Notes: generated from the sequence alone by a model not told the origin. Positions 27,734 through 37,917 are shown, numbered from the stretch's first letter. The stretch: 64,000 nt of DNA from Oceanihabitans sp. 2_MG-2023 (GCF_030547245.1 NZ_JAUOQT010000001.1:1-64000), one strand, 5' to 3'. Translations and numbers: made by a program.

Positions 27734-27756
27734 AACAAACCATTAATAGGTTTGTT
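27734..27756 (-). repeat. Hairpin in the trkA leader
   Basis: AACAAACC / GGTTTGTT arms with a 7-nt loop lie between the trkA promoter and start. No T-run follows; possible leader structure. Confidence 0.4.
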
Positions 27757-27792
27757 AGGCATGTTTCATTTGTTTTTAAAATAAAAAGTATG

Positions 27793-27822
27793 CAAATATA
27801 CTGCAAATTATTAAGATTCAAA
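27793..27822 (-). promoter_or_regulatory. Putative trkA promoter
   Basis: Minus-strand TTTG (27822-27819), 18 bp spacer, TATATTTG (27800-27793): both elements of the Bacteroidota consensus. Confidence 0.6.
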
Positions 27823-27877
27823 TAAGTTGCCGTATTTGATTTGATTACTCAAGAACTATTAAAATAAAAAAAATATG

Positions 27878-27885
27878 TAAGTTTG
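27878..27885 (+). promoter_or_regulatory. Putative ubiE -7 box
   Basis: TAAGTTTG ends 14 bp before the TTG start, so the transcript leader would be only about 6-10 nt. Confidence 0.55.
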
Positions 27886-27899
27886 CCAAAAAAATAGAT

Positions 27900-28625
27900 T
27901 TGTCGAAAATAAAACCATACAAGGATAGCGATTTAGGTAAAAAAGAACAAGTTACCAAAATGTTTGATACTATTTCTAAAGATTATGATGGCTTGAACAG
28001 AGTTATCTCTTTTGGAATTGATGTTTCTTGGCGAAAAAAAGTAGTTGCAATGGTTAAAGAAACACAACCAAAAACTATTTTAGATATTGCAACTGGTACT
28101 GGAGATCTCGCTATTAACCTTGCACAAACGAATGCTGAAAAAATTATTGGCTTAGACATTAGTAGCGGCATGCTTAATATTGGTAAAACCAAAATAAACA
28201 AGCATGGTTTAGAAAACACTATTGAAATGGTTTTAGGCGATAGTGAAAACATGCCATTTGAAGACAACTCTTTTGATGCCATAACCGTAGCTTTTGGTGT
28301 TAGAAATTTTGAAACGCTAGAAAAAGGGCTAAAAGAAATTCATAGAGTATTAAAACCTAAAGGTACTTTTGTTATTTTAGAAACTTCTATGCCAACAAAA
28401 ACACCTTACAAACAAGGGTATAATTTTTACACAAAAAATATTCTCCCTCTAATTGGCAAAATATTCTCTAAAGATAGAAGTGCTTATAAATATTTATGTG
28501 AATCTGCTTCCGTTTTTCCTTTTGGAGAAGCTTTAAACAATATTTTAAGAGAAACTGGGTTTATTAATGTTACAGATTTCCCACAAACATTTGGTGTGGC
28601 AACAATCTATAAATCGTCAAAATAA
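27900..28625 (+). CDS. ubiE: Demethylmenaquinone methyltransferase (UbiE/MenG)
   Basis: 241 residues with a TTG start; no ATG or GTG in frame lies between the -7 box and it, and the conserved start region (KKEQVTKMFDTISKDYDGLNRVIS) requires it. SAM motif LDIATGTGDLAINLA and the family motifs VLGDSENMPFEDNSFDAITVAFGVRNF and ETSMP. It methylates demethylmenaquinone in the last step of menaquinone synthesis, the quinone reduced by the Na+-NQR of this window. Followed three bases later by porT, a pairing I know from other Bacteroidota. Confidence 0.93.
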   Translation: MSKIKPYKDSDLGKKEQVTKMFDTISKDYDGLNRVISFGIDVSWRKKVVAMVKETQPKTILDIATGTGDLAINLAQTNAEKIIGLDISSGMLNIGKTKINKHGLENTIEMVLGDSENMPFEDNSFDAITVAFGVRNFETLEKGLKEIHRVLKPKGTFVILETSMPTKTPYKQGYNFYTKNILPLIGKIFSKDRSAYKYLCESASVFPFGEALNNILRETGFINVTDFPQTFGVATIYKSSK

Positions 28626-28628
28626 TTT

Positions 28629-29342
28629 ATGAAAAATATACTTGCTATACTAATTACACTATTTGTTTTTCAAACATCTTCGGCACAACTATTTAGTAGA
28701 GAGAAAATAAAAAACAATGAAAATATTGACAAAGCTAGACTAAGCTATGGTTACTTTCTTGGTTTTAATAGCTATGATTTTAATTTTGACTACAACCAAG
28801 ATTTAAAAGATATTCAAGTAGAAACCAGTACAGGTTTTAATGTTGGACTTATTGGAAACTTACGAATCAACGATTATATTGATATACGATTAGAACCTGG
28901 CTTATCTATTACTTCTCGTAACTTAATTTATGACGAAAGTTACTTTGCTGGAACAGAATTTACGGAAGCAGATTTAATAAGAGAAGTTAAATCTACATAT
29001 ATACACATACCGCTATTATTAAAATTATCTACAAAAAGACTAAACAATTTTAAACCTTTTATTGTTGGAGGTATTTCTACAGCTTTAAACTTATCGAGTA
29101 ATCAAGATAACCCTGATGATAATTCTTCTGGAGAATTTAGAATGAAAAAAAACAACCTTTTTTATGAGCTAGGTTTTGGTATCGATTTCTATATGTTCTT
29201 TTTTAAATTTACACCTTCTATTCGTGGTATATTTGCTATGAATGAAGAATTAGTTCCTGATGTAGATCCAAATAGTCCTTGGACCAGTAATGTTGCTAGT
29301 ATGAAAACAAGAGGTTTGTTTATAAACTTAACCTTTCAATAA
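28629..29342 (+). CDS. porT: Type IX secretion system protein PorT
   Basis: 237 residues. Signal peptide MKNILAILITLFVFQTSSAQ. The rest is an eight-strand-type outer-membrane barrel; conserved stretches are RLSYGYFLGFNSYDF, SLSITSRNLIY-like LEPGLSITSRNL, and the C-terminal MKTRGLFINLTFQ ending in Phe-Gln. PorT/SprT is a T9SS component needed for export in Porphyromonas and Flavobacterium. Cotranscribed with ubiE. Confidence 0.9.
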   Translation: MKNILAILITLFVFQTSSAQLFSREKIKNNENIDKARLSYGYFLGFNSYDFNFDYNQDLKDIQVETSTGFNVGLIGNLRINDYIDIRLEPGLSITSRNLIYDESYFAGTEFTEADLIREVKSTYIHIPLLLKLSTKRLNNFKPFIVGGISTALNLSSNQDNPDDNSSGEFRMKKNNLFYELGFGIDFYMFFFKFTPSIRGIFAMNEELVPDVDPNSPWTSNVASMKTRGLFINLTFQ

Positions 29343-29379
29343 ACTAGTAAAAAGGGCTAGTCTTGTTTATAGAAACACA

Positions 29380-30099
29380 TTAACTCCTTTTAAACTCACT
29401 TAACAAAATCGCTGTAGCAGTAGCTACATTTAAACTTTCGGTTGCTTGAATCTGCCCAAACCTAGGAATACTAATTCGTTTAGTCACCAATACTTCTGTA
29501 GTTGCAGAAATACCATTTGCTTCGTTCCCTAAAACTAAAACCCCTTTATTGGGTAATTGGTTTTTATATACATTTTCTCCATCCATAAAAGCACCAAAAA
29601 CTTCTGTTTCATTTTCTTTTAAAAAATTTTCCAGATTTAGATAACTTACATTTACTCGCGTAATAGAACCCATTGTTGCTTGAATTACTTTTGGGTTATA
29701 ACAATCTACAGTAGCAGTACTACAAATCAAATCTACTATTCCAAACCAATCACATAATCGTATAATGGTACCTAAATTCCCTGGATCTCTAACATTATCT
29801 AAAGCAACTATTAAATTATTAGCGTTAATCGATGTTGCATCTGGAATTTTAAAAATAGCTAAAGCGGTATTAGGTGTGGTTAAAAAGCTAATTTTTTTTA
29901 ATTCCTTTTCTGTAATAATAGTTTCCTCTTTAGTATCTAAATGAAAGGATGTAGTAGTAAAAACATGATACAACGTTAATGAAGAATCTAATAACTCTTT
30001 TATCGTTTTTATACCTTCTGCAACAAATAAACCTTCTTGCTGTCTATACTTTTTTTGCTTTAAACTAGTTATTAATTTTATTTGGCTTTTGGTTAACAT
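29380..30099 (-). CDS. TrmH/SpoU family RNA 2'-O-methyltransferase
   Basis: 239 residues. N-terminal substrate-binding part with MLTKSQIKLITSLKQKKYRQQEGLFVAEG, then the SPOUT knot domain: DNVRDPGNLGTIIRLCDWFG (motif 1), LVLGNEANGIS (motif 2) and QATESLNVATATAILLSEF (motif 3). It methylates a 2'-OH in rRNA or tRNA; the exact target is not evident. It overlaps in control with the divergent tamL gene: the tamL promoter lies over its start. Confidence 0.88.
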   Translation of the reverse strand: MLTKSQIKLITSLKQKKYRQQEGLFVAEGIKTIKELLDSSLTLYHVFTTTSFHLDTKEETIITEKELKKISFLTTPNTALAIFKIPDATSINANNLIVALDNVRDPGNLGTIIRLCDWFGIVDLICSTATVDCYNPKVIQATMGSITRVNVSYLNLENFLKENETEVFGAFMDGENVYKNQLPNKGVLVLGNEANGISATTEVLVTKRISIPRFGQIQATESLNVATATAILLSEFKRS

Positions 30100-30117
30100 G
30101 TAAATAATGTATTTTTG
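30088..30117 (+). promoter_or_regulatory. Putative tamL promoter
   Basis: TTTG (30088-30091), 18 bp, TATTTTTG (30110-30117), overlapping the 5' end of the divergent methyltransferase gene. Confidence 0.5.
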
Positions 30118-30202
30118 AAACTATAAAAAAGGTTTTTCTGGATAAAGATGAAACCTTAAATTCATTTAAACAAAATTAGTATTAATTTATCACATAACAT
30201 TC

Positions 30203-32725
30203 TTGAAATTACAGTCCTTTAAAATAGTATTTTTTGTATTACTTACAGTACTTTTTGCTTCTTGTGATGCAGTTAAAAGGGTTGGTGAAAAAGAACACTT
30301 ACTAGTTAACAACACTATTGTTGTAAATAACAAAAAAGTAAATACCGAAAGAATAAATAACCTTTTATACCAAAGCCCAAACAGAAAGCTTTTAGGTATT
30401 CCATTACGATTACACATTTACAATACTGCTAGACCAAATATAGATTCTATTGTAAATGAAAAAATTAACAGAAACCCAAAACGCAAGGCAAGATTAGAAA
30501 ACTTTCTTTCTAAAAAACAACTAGATAAATATTTACAAGCAAAAATAAATTTTAATGCTTGGCTAAAAAAAACTGGAGAAGCACCAGTAATTGTTAATGA
30601 AACAAGAACTAAAAAATCATTAAACATTTTAGAAGCTTATTACTTTAACAATGGTTGGTTTAATGTAAAAGCATCTGCAAAAACCGATACCTTAACCAAC
30701 AAAAAAGCAACTATAAAATATACAGTAAATACTGGAAAAGCATATTTTGTAGACTCTCTTACAACATCAATAGACTCTCCTGTTTTAGACTCTTTATATA
30801 AAACACAATCACATAAATCATTATTAAAAAAAGAACAATATAAAACAAGTAACTTTGATAATGAGCTACAACGTATTACCGATCAATTTTTAAATTCTGG
30901 AGTCTATCATTTTAGTCAAGAATATATATATTTTGAGATGGACTCTATTGACAATAACCAAAAAGTAATGGTCGATTTACAAATAAAAAATCGCCTGCTT
31001 AGAAAACAAGACTCAATTTACAGACTACCTTTTAAAACATATAAAGTTAAAGATGTAAACATTTATACCAATAGCACCTATGATAACAGAAACAAAACCA
31101 TAAGTGATACTTTAACATATAACAACTACAACCTATTTAGTATTGGCAAAATGCGTTTTAAACCAAAAGCTCTTACAGATGCTGTTTTTATCACTCCAAA
31201 CAGTATTTTTAAAGACATCAATAAAACACGCTCTTACAGACATTTAAGCAACCTAAAAACGTTTAAATATCCAGATATAGAATATATAGAAAACCAAGAC
31301 ACAACACTTACAGCAAATATATATTTATCTCCTTTAAAGAAATTTAAGTTTGGTTTTAGTGCCGAAGTCTCACAAAGTAATATACAAACCGTAGGTTTTG
31401 CTTTAAACCCAAGCCTTTTAATGCGAAATGTATTTAGAGGAGCAGAAACCCTAGAACTCTCTGCTATTGGGTCCATTGGCGCATCTAAAGATGCAGCAAA
31501 TGATAGCGATCAATTTTTTGATATTAATGAAATAGGCGCAAATCTTAGACTAACCATCCCAAGATTATTTTTCCCATTTAATACCGAAAAAATAATCCCC
31601 AAACACATGTTTCCTAGCACAATAATATCTTTAGCAATGTCTAGTCAAACCAATATTGGTTTAGACAAACAAACCGTTACCGGAACTTTCAACTACAAAT
31701 GGTTCCCCAACAACATGGTAACCAACAGACTAGACCTTTTTAACGCACAATACGTAAGAAACTTAAACACCGACAATTATTTTAATGTTTATGAAACTTC
31801 CTATAATAATTTAAATAATATTGCTCAAGATTTAGACTACACAACAGACGGTGCCGATTTAAGCATTCCAGAAGAAGCAGATCTATTTATGGAAGACGTA
31901 TTAATAAACAATAATACCTCCTTAACTTCAGGAGATGAAGATTACCAAACCATTTCTGCAATAAGCGAACGTAAAGATAGATTAACAGAAAACAACTTGA
32001 TTTTTTCTTCAAATTATTATTACACAAAAGATAAGCGCGAAAACTTATTCGACGAAACCTTTTCTATATTTCGTTTTAAATTAGAATTAGCCGGAAATAT
32101 ATTCTCAACAGCATCCAATCTTTTAAACTTAGAAAAAAACAGTAACGATCAATATGAATTTTTTAATGTTGCATTTTCGCAATTTGTAAAAACAGAATTC
32201 GACTATATTCGTCATTGGGATTTAGGAAAGAAAAATGTTCTTGCTGCTCGCGGATTTGTAGGCATAGCAATACCTTATGGCAATTCTACAAACATCCCTT
32301 TCTCTAAAAGTTTCTTTGCTGGAGGAACCAACGATAATCGCGCATGGACAGCCTATAGTCTTGGCCCAGGAAGTTCAGGTTCTAACAACGAGTTTAATGA
32401 AGCAAACCTAAAACTAGCCTTTAGTTTTGAAAATAGATTTAATGTCTTTGGAGATGTAAACGCAGCACTATTTATCGATGTTGGTAATATCTGGAATGTA
32501 TTAGATGATGTAGAAGACGACGCATACACTTTCAATAGCTTTTCCTCCTTAAAAGATATAGCTATTGGCTCTGGTTTTGGTATCCGATACGATTTTGGAT
32601 TTGCAGTAGCAAGACTTGATCTAGGCTTTAAAACCTACAATCCAGCACTAGAAAACAATCGCTGGTTTAGAAACTACAACTTTGGAAATGCAGTATATAA
32701 TATTGGTATAAACTATCCGTTTTAA
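30203..32725 (+). CDS. tamL: BamA/TamA family outer membrane lipoprotein (TamL)
   Basis: 840 residues with a TTG start. The signal peptide ends in a lipobox (VLFASC, Cys about 22), which marks the Bacteroidota-specific lipoprotein form of TamA. POTRA-like repeats occupy roughly 35-340 (KKVNTERINNLLYQSPNRKLLGIPLRL is characteristic). The 16-strand Omp85 barrel fills the C-terminal half, with the surface-antigen signature SKSFFAGGTNDNRAWTAYSLGPGS and a C-terminal strand ending NIGINYPF. It inserts or translocates outer-membrane proteins with TamB; tamB is not in this window. Confidence 0.88.
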   Translation: MKLQSFKIVFFVLLTVLFASCDAVKRVGEKEHLLVNNTIVVNNKKVNTERINNLLYQSPNRKLLGIPLRLHIYNTARPNIDSIVNEKINRNPKRKARLENFLSKKQLDKYLQAKINFNAWLKKTGEAPVIVNETRTKKSLNILEAYYFNNGWFNVKASAKTDTLTNKKATIKYTVNTGKAYFVDSLTTSIDSPVLDSLYKTQSHKSLLKKEQYKTSNFDNELQRITDQFLNSGVYHFSQEYIYFEMDSIDNNQKVMVDLQIKNRLLRKQDSIYRLPFKTYKVKDVNIYTNSTYDNRNKTISDTLTYNNYNLFSIGKMRFKPKALTDAVFITPNSIFKDINKTRSYRHLSNLKTFKYPDIEYIENQDTTLTANIYLSPLKKFKFGFSAEVSQSNIQTVGFALNPSLLMRNVFRGAETLELSAIGSIGASKDAANDSDQFFDINEIGANLRLTIPRLFFPFNTEKIIPKHMFPSTIISLAMSSQTNIGLDKQTVTGTFNYKWFPNNMVTNRLDLFNAQYVRNLNTDNYFNVYETSYNNLNNIAQDLDYTTDGADLSIPEEADLFMEDVLINNNTSLTSGDEDYQTISAISERKDRLTENNLIFSSNYYYTKDKRENLFDETFSIFRFKLELAGNIFSTASNLLNLEKNSNDQYEFFNVAFSQFVKTEFDYIRHWDLGKKNVLAARGFVGIAIPYGNSTNIPFSKSFFAGGTNDNRAWTAYSLGPGSSGSNNEFNEANLKLAFSFENRFNVFGDVNAALFIDVGNIWNVLDDVEDDAYTFNSFSSLKDIAIGSGFGIRYDFGFAVARLDLGFKTYNPALENNRWFRNYNFGNAVYNIGINYPF

Positions 32726-32803
32726 GGCATTTACAACGAAAACGTTATCGCAGTTTTCTAGTTAAGAATCTACATATTCTGCAATAATTATTCAAAAATT
32801 GCG

Positions 32804-32811
32804 TACTTTTG
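32804..32811 (+). promoter_or_regulatory. Putative fbaA -7 box
   Basis: TACTTTTG, 35 bp before the fbaA ATG. Confidence 0.45.
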
Positions 32812-32846
32812 GTTAATCATATTTTTAAATAAAAAACCAAATAAAA

Positions 32847-33914
32847 ATGGCACATAATATAAAACCAGGAGTTGCAACTGGAAAAGAAGTTCAAGAAATT
32901 TTTAAATTAGCTAAAGAAAAAGGTTTTGCCTTACCAGCAGTAAATGTAATTGGATCAAACACTATTAATGGTGTTTTAGAAACTGCTGCAGCATTAAATG
33001 CTCCGGTAATTATTCAATTTTCTAATGGTGGTGCACAGTTTAACGCAGGAAAAGGGCTAAGTAACGAAAATCAAAAAGCAGCAATTGCAGGAAGCATTGC
33101 AGGAGCAAAACATATACACTTAATGGCAGAAGCCTATGGTGTTCCAGTAATTTTACATACAGACCATTGTGCTAAAAAATTACTTCCTTGGATTGACGGT
33201 TTATTAGATGCAAGTGAGCAACATTTTAAAGAAACTGGTAAATCTTTATACAGTTCCCACATGATCGATTTAAGCGAAGAACCTCTTGAAGAAAACATAG
33301 AAATATGTAAAGAATACCTAGCAAGAATGAGCAAAATGGGAATGACTCTAGAAATAGAACTAGGAATCACAGGAGGAGAAGAAGATGGTGTAGACAATAG
33401 CGATGTAGACGAATCTAAACTATACACACAACCAGAAGAAGTTGCCTATGCTTACGAAGAATTAAGCAAAATAAGCGACCAATTCACTATCGCAGCAGCA
33501 TTTGGTAATGTACATGGAGTTTACAAACCAGGTAATGTAAAACTTACACCAAAAATTCTAAAAAACTCCCAAGAATTTTTATCTAAAAAACACAACCTAC
33601 CACACAACCATATCGACTTTGTATTTCATGGAGGATCCGGATCTACACTAGAAGAAATAAGAGAAGCTATAGGTTATGGTGTAATAAAAATGAACATCGA
33701 TACCGATATGCAATACGCATTCATGTCAGGTATTAGAGATTACATGGCAGAAAAAACAGACTACTTACAATCACAAATAGGTAGTCCAGACGGTCCAGAA
33801 TCTCCAAACAAAAAACACTACGATCCTCGCGTTTGGTTACGTAAAGGAGAACAAACATTTGTAGAACGTCTTAAAAAAGCATTCGAAGACCTAAACAATG
33901 TAAATACCCTTTAA
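32847..33914 (+). CDS. fbaA: Class II fructose-bisphosphate aldolase
   Basis: 355 residues, zinc-dependent class II type of about 355 residues. Metal/active-site stretch VILHTDHCAKKLLPWIDGL, the TLEIELGITGGEEDGVDNS loop, and DFVFHGGSGSTLEEIREAIGYGVIKMNIDTD. It splits fructose-1,6-bisphosphate into DHAP and GAP in glycolysis/gluconeogenesis. Monocistronic with a terminator at 34021. Confidence 0.96.
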   Translation: MAHNIKPGVATGKEVQEIFKLAKEKGFALPAVNVIGSNTINGVLETAAALNAPVIIQFSNGGAQFNAGKGLSNENQKAAIAGSIAGAKHIHLMAEAYGVPVILHTDHCAKKLLPWIDGLLDASEQHFKETGKSLYSSHMIDLSEEPLEENIEICKEYLARMSKMGMTLEIELGITGGEEDGVDNSDVDESKLYTQPEEVAYAYEELSKISDQFTIAAAFGNVHGVYKPGNVKLTPKILKNSQEFLSKKHNLPHNHIDFVFHGGSGSTLEEIREAIGYGVIKMNIDTDMQYAFMSGIRDYMAEKTDYLQSQIGSPDGPESPNKKHYDPRVWLRKGEQTFVERLKKAFEDLNNVNTL

Positions 33915-33923
33915 AATTATTTT

Positions 33924-33997
33924 GGCGTTACCCAAGGGTCGGGCTCTCGCAAGTCGCAATCAAAGATGTGCTCCAACAATTGCTCCATCCCTAACGC
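33924..33997 (-). repeat. Dispersed intergenic repeat, copy B
   Basis: Ends are inverted (GGCGTTACCC on one side, CCCTAACGC on the other). Read on the minus strand it starts GCGTTAGGGAT and contains GAGAGCCCGACCC and GGGTAACGCC, blocks that recur in degenerate form at 39571-39669. I recall this kind of element as common in Flavobacteriaceae intergenic regions. Confidence 0.55.
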
Positions 33998-34020
33998 AAA
34001 CACAGGTAATTACATAAAAT

Positions 34021-34066
34021 AAAATTCCGTTTAAACTGTTTTTAATCAGCACTTAAACGGAGTTTT
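34021..34066 (+). terminator. Terminator of fbaA
   Basis: AAAATTCCGTTTAA pairs with TTAAACGGAGTTTT (one G-U pair) with an 18-nt loop. Confidence 0.7.
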
Positions 34067-34114
34067 GCATATATTACAAATACAAGAAAACAAGATAGCC
34101 CTCTCTATTTTTCC

Positions 34115-34141
34115 TTGGTATTAATAAAATCAGTAATTTTG
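34115..34141 (+). promoter_or_regulatory. Putative accD promoter
   Basis: TTGG (34115) and TAATTTTG (34134-34141) spaced as in Bacteroidota promoters. Confidence 0.5.
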
Positions 34142-34209
34142 CACACTTACCTTATTTAAAAGTAAGAACTAACTAAATTAATTTTAGAAAACTAAAATCG
34201 TAAATCTAT

Positions 34210-35067
34210 ATGGCTTGGTTTAAAAGAAAAGAAAAAGGTATCACTACCTCGACTCAAGAAAAAAAAGACACACCAAAAGGCCTTTGGTACAAATCACCAA
34301 CAGGTAAAATAGTAGACGCAAAAGAACTAGAAAAAAACTTTTACGTAAGTCCAGAAGACGGTTATCATGTTAGAATTGGTAGCAACGAATATTTCGAAAT
34401 TCTTTTTGACGACAATAAATACAAAGAGTTAGATACTAAACTAGAATCTAAAGACCCTTTAAAATTTGAAGACACAAAAAAATACCCAGACCGTTTAAAA
34501 GCTGCTCAAGAAAAAACCAAACTAAAAGATGCAGTACGCACAGCAGTAGGGAAATCTAAAGGTAATGATTTAGTAATTGCTTGTATGGATTTTAGCTTTA
34601 TTGGTGGATCTATGGGAAGTGTTGTAGGAGAAAAAATAGCTCGAGCGGCAGATTATGCCTTAAAAAAGAAACTACCATTCATGATAATCTCTAAATCTGG
34701 AGGAGCACGAATGATGGAAGCAGCATTATCCTTAATGCAATTAGCGAAAACATCGGTAAAACTTGCACAATTAGCAGACGCAGGAATACCTTATATTTCT
34801 CTATGTACAGATCCAACAACAGGAGGAACAACAGCTTCCTTTGCCATGCTGGGAGATATTAACATTAGTGAACCAGGAGCCTTAATTGGTTTTGCGGGAC
34901 CAAGAATTGTAAGAGATACTACTGGAAAAGAACTACCGGAAGGATTTCAAACTTCAGAATTTTTACTAGAACATGGTTTCTTAGATTTTATTACACACAG
35001 AAAAGAATTAAAAAATCGAGTAAACCTCTATATAGACTTGGTACAAAACCAACCTTTAAGAGCTTAA
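34210..35067 (+). CDS. accD: Acetyl-CoA carboxylase carboxyltransferase subunit beta
   Basis: 285 residues. Catalyses the second half-reaction of malonyl-CoA synthesis with AccA. Core motifs: [52 protein letters not shown], and [30 protein letters not shown]. The N-terminus aligns with the usual zinc ribbon ([33 protein letters not shown]), but all four cysteines of the CxxC pairs are replaced (KSPTG, VSPED). The zinc ribbon is thus lost while its framework remains. The accA gene is not in the window. Confidence 0.95.
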   Translation: MAWFKRKEKGITTSTQEKKDTPKGLWYKSPTGKIVDAKELEKNFYVSPEDGYHVRIGSNEYFEILFDDNKYKELDTKLESKDPLKFEDTKKYPDRLKAAQEKTKLKDAVRTAVGKSKGNDLVIACMDFSFIGGSMGSVVGEKIARAADYALKKKLPFMIISKSGGARMMEAALSLMQLAKTSVKLAQLADAGIPYISLCTDPTTGGTTASFAMLGDINISEPGALIGFAGPRIVRDTTGKELPEGFQTSEFLLEHGFLDFITHRKELKNRVNLYIDLVQNQPLRA

Positions 35068-35086
35068 AAATAAGAACAATACCTCT

Positions 35087-35122
35087 AAAGACCTTTAACT
35101 TCAAAAATTAAAGGTCTTTTTT
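35087..35122 (+). terminator. Terminator of accD
   Basis: AAAGACCTTTAA / TTAAAGGTCTTT stem followed by T-run. Confidence 0.85.
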
Positions 35123-35155
35123 ATTATTTATATATCTATATAAATATAAAATAAC

Positions 35156-35163
35156 TATATTTG
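35156..35163 (+). promoter_or_regulatory. Putative rpsO -7 box
   Basis: TATATTTG fits TAnnTTTG, 55 bp before the rpsO start; the leader contains a small CGAAAG/CTTTCG hairpin (35169-35185). Confidence 0.5.
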
Positions 35164-35217
35164 CCGCTCGAAAGAAGAGCTTTCGTGTACATAACAATCA
35201 TTTACAATAATATTAGC

Positions 35218-35487
35218 ATGTATTTAGATCAAAAAGAAAAAGAAGCCATTTTTAAAAAACATGGTAAAAGTGCAAAAGACACTGGTTCTGCAGAAGGACA
35301 AATTGCTTTATTCACTTACAGAATTAACTATTTAACAGGACACTTAAAAAATAATCGTAAAGATTATAATACAGAACGTTCTTTAGTAAAATTAGTAGGA
35401 AAAAGAAGAAGCTTACTAGATTACTTAACGAAGAAAGATATCTTAAGATATCGTGCAATAGTTAAAGAATTAGGATTAAGAAAATAA
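35218..35487 (+). CDS. rpsO: 30S ribosomal protein S15
   Basis: 89 residues, exactly the family length, from MYLDQKEKEAIFKKHG. The frame extends 19 codons upstream but these are outside the family and fall into the leader. KDTGSAEGQIALFTYRINYLTGHLKNNRKDY, then KLVGKRRSLLDYL, are S15 hallmarks. It binds 16S rRNA helices 20-22. The pnp gene follows after a terminator, the usual rpsO-pnp order. Confidence 0.98.
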   Translation: MYLDQKEKEAIFKKHGKSAKDTGSAEGQIALFTYRINYLTGHLKNNRKDYNTERSLVKLVGKRRSLLDYLTKKDILRYRAIVKELGLRK

Positions 35488-35495
35488 TCTAAATA

Positions 35496-35526
35496 AAAAG
35501 ACCACGCTTTTCAGCGTGGTTTTTTG
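35496..35526 (+). terminator. Terminator of rpsO
   Basis: ACCACGC / GCGTGGT stem with a T-run, between rpsO and pnp. Confidence 0.85.
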
Positions 35527-35650
35527 TTATAAATCAACTCGATTTGGAAGAGTCTAAACTCCAAAATTGAAGAAGCTAAATACAGTTTTTCATTGGTCCA
35601 CAACAACTACACAACACAACTACCAATGTTTAATTAGAATTAAAAAATTT

Positions 35651-37894
35651 ATGATTCCAAAAGTATTTAAAGAGGTCATAGACCTTGGCGATGGAAGAGA
35701 AATCTCTATCGAAACTGGTAAACTAGCAAAACAAGCGCATGGTAGCGTTGTTGTTCAGTCCGGAAAATGTATGATGCTATGTACGGTAGTATCTAATTAC
35801 AAACAAAGTGATGTAGACTTTTTACCATTAACGGTAGATTACCGCGAAAAATTTGCAGCTGCAGGTCGTTATCCTGGTGGATTCTTCAAAAGAGAAGCAA
35901 GACCTAGTGATGGTGAAGTATTAACTATGCGTTTAGTGGATAGAGTTTTACGTCCATTATTCCCAAAAGATTATCACGCAGAAACGCAAGTTATGATACA
36001 GTTAATGTCTCATGACGAAAACGTTATGCCAGATGCAATGGCAGGTTTAGCAGCATCGGCAGCTATACAATTATCCGATTTCCCTTTTGAATGCCCAATC
36101 TCTGAAGCAAGAGTTGGTCGTGTAAATGGAGAGTTCGTTATCAACCCTACAAGAGCACAATTAGCAGAATCTGACATCGATATGATGATTGGAGCTTCTG
36201 CAGATTCTGTAATGATGGTAGAAGGTGAAATGGATGAAATTTCTGAAGAAGAAATGGCAGATGCAATTAAATTTGCACACGAAGCGATTAAAGTACAATG
36301 TGCTGCGCAAGTAAAATTAGCAGAAGCTTTTGGTAAAAAAGAAACACGTGAGTACGCTCCAGAAAGAGAAGATGCAGCATTAGCACAAAAAATTCATGAA
36401 ATGGCATACGATAAAGTATATGCTATTGCCAAAGCAGGTTCTTCTAAAAAAGAACGTGGAATGGCTTTTTCTGAAATTAAAGAAGAAATTAAAGCAACTT
36501 TCACTGAAGAAGAGTTAGCAGATTTTGGAGACTTAGTATCTAAATACTATAGCAAAGCCGAAAAAGCTGCTATTAGAAACTTAACTTTAGATGAAGGTTT
36601 ACGTTTAGATGGTCGTAAAACAGATGAAATTAGACCTATTTGGTGTGAAGTAGATTACTTACCATCTACACATGGTTCTTCTGTATTTACCCGTGGAGAA
36701 ACGCAAGCATTAGCAACCGTTACTTTAGGAACATCTAGAGATGCAAACCAAATAGACATGCCATCTTACGAAGGCGAAGAGCGTTTCTATTTACACTATA
36801 ACTTCCCTCCTTTTTGTACAGGTGAAGCTAGACCATTAAGAGGAACATCTCGTAGAGAAGTTGGTCATGGTAACTTAGCGCAACGTGGTTTAAAAGGAAT
36901 GATTCCTGAAGATTGCCCATACACAGTACGTGTAGTATCCGAAGTTTTAGAATCTAACGGTTCTTCTTCTATGGCAACTGTTTGTGCTGGTACAATGGCA
37001 TTAATGGATGCAGGTGTTAAAATGACAAGACCTGTTTCTGGTATCGCAATGGGATTAATTTCGGATGCAGAATCTGGAAAATATGCTGTCTTATCTGATA
37101 TTTTAGGAGATGAAGATCACCTAGGAGATATGGATTTTAAAGTAACTGGTACCGCTGAAGGTATTACTGCTTGCCAAATGGATATTAAAGTAAAAGGATT
37201 AAGCTACGAGATTTTAGTGAATGCACTAAAACAAGCTCGTGATGGTCGTTTACATATCTTAGGTAAATTAACAGATACAATTGCTGCTCCTGCTGCAGAT
37301 GTTAAAGAGCATGCACCTACTATGGTTTCTAGACGTGTTCCTAATGAATTTATTGGTGCATTAATTGGACCTGGAGGAAAAGTAATTCAAGAGATGCAGA
37401 AAGAAACAGAAACAACTATCGTTATTAACGAAGACCCTGTTACTGAAGAAGGTATTGTTGAAATATTAGGTGTTGGTAGAAAAGGTATTGATGCTGTAAT
37501 GGCAAAAATTGATGCTATTTTATTCAAACCAGAAGTTGGTAGTGTATATGAAGTAAAAGTAATCAAAATGTTAGATTTTGGTGCTGTTGTTGAATACACA
37601 GAAGCACCAGGAAACGAAGTGTTATTACACGTAAGCGAATTAGCTTGGGAACGTACAGAGAACGTAAGTGATGTTGTAAACATGGGAGACGTTTTTGATG
37701 TAAAATACTTTGGTATAGACAAACGAACTCGTAAAGAAAAAGTATCTAGAAAAGCAATCTTACCAAAACCGGAAGGTTATGTAGAAAGACCACCAAGAGA
37801 TGATAAACGTTCTGGTGGACGTGATAACAGAGGGAGAGATAATCGCGGACGTGATAACAGACGTGACGATAGAAAACCTAGAGAAGATAAATAA
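35651..37894 (+). CDS. pnp: Polyribonucleotide nucleotidyltransferase
   Basis: 747 residues from [16 protein letters not shown]; upstream in-frame codons are not part of the family. Two RNase PH-like domains ([52 protein letters not shown]), the KH domain with [16 protein letters not shown], and the S1 domain [19 protein letters not shown]. The C-terminus is a basic low-complexity tail of RDNRG-type repeats, likely an RNA- or partner-binding extension. It degrades RNA phosphorolytically, 3' to 5'. Confidence 0.97.
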   Translation: MIPKVFKEVIDLGDGREISIETGKLAKQAHGSVVVQSGKCMMLCTVVSNYKQSDVDFLPLTVDYREKFAAAGRYPGGFFKREARPSDGEVLTMRLVDRVLRPLFPKDYHAETQVMIQLMSHDENVMPDAMAGLAASAAIQLSDFPFECPISEARVGRVNGEFVINPTRAQLAESDIDMMIGASADSVMMVEGEMDEISEEEMADAIKFAHEAIKVQCAAQVKLAEAFGKKETREYAPEREDAALAQKIHEMAYDKVYAIAKAGSSKKERGMAFSEIKEEIKATFTEEELADFGDLVSKYYSKAEKAAIRNLTLDEGLRLDGRKTDEIRPIWCEVDYLPSTHGSSVFTRGETQALATVTLGTSRDANQIDMPSYEGEERFYLHYNFPPFCTGEARPLRGTSRREVGHGNLAQRGLKGMIPEDCPYTVRVVSEVLESNGSSSMATVCAGTMALMDAGVKMTRPVSGIAMGLISDAESGKYAVLSDILGDEDHLGDMDFKVTGTAEGITACQMDIKVKGLSYEILVNALKQARDGRLHILGKLTDTIAAPAADVKEHAPTMVSRRVPNEFIGALIGPGGKVIQEMQKETETTIVINEDPVTEEGIVEILGVGRKGIDAVMAKIDAILFKPEVGSVYEVKVIKMLDFGAVVEYTEAPGNEVLLHVSELAWERTENVSDVVNMGDVFDVKYFGIDKRTRKEKVSRKAILPKPEGYVERPPRDDKRSGGRDNRGRDNRGRDNRRDDRKPREDK

Positions 37895-37917
37895 AATTTT
37901 TATTTTAAAACTTTAAA

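Noticed and set aside
35161-35217. Longer rpsO reading frame
   Set aside because: The 19 extra codons fall in the leader between the -7 box and the conserved start and are not part of S15.
37790-37880. Tandem repeat as independent element
   Set aside because: The repeats encode the RDNRG-type low-complexity C-terminal tail of Pnp and are explained by the gene.
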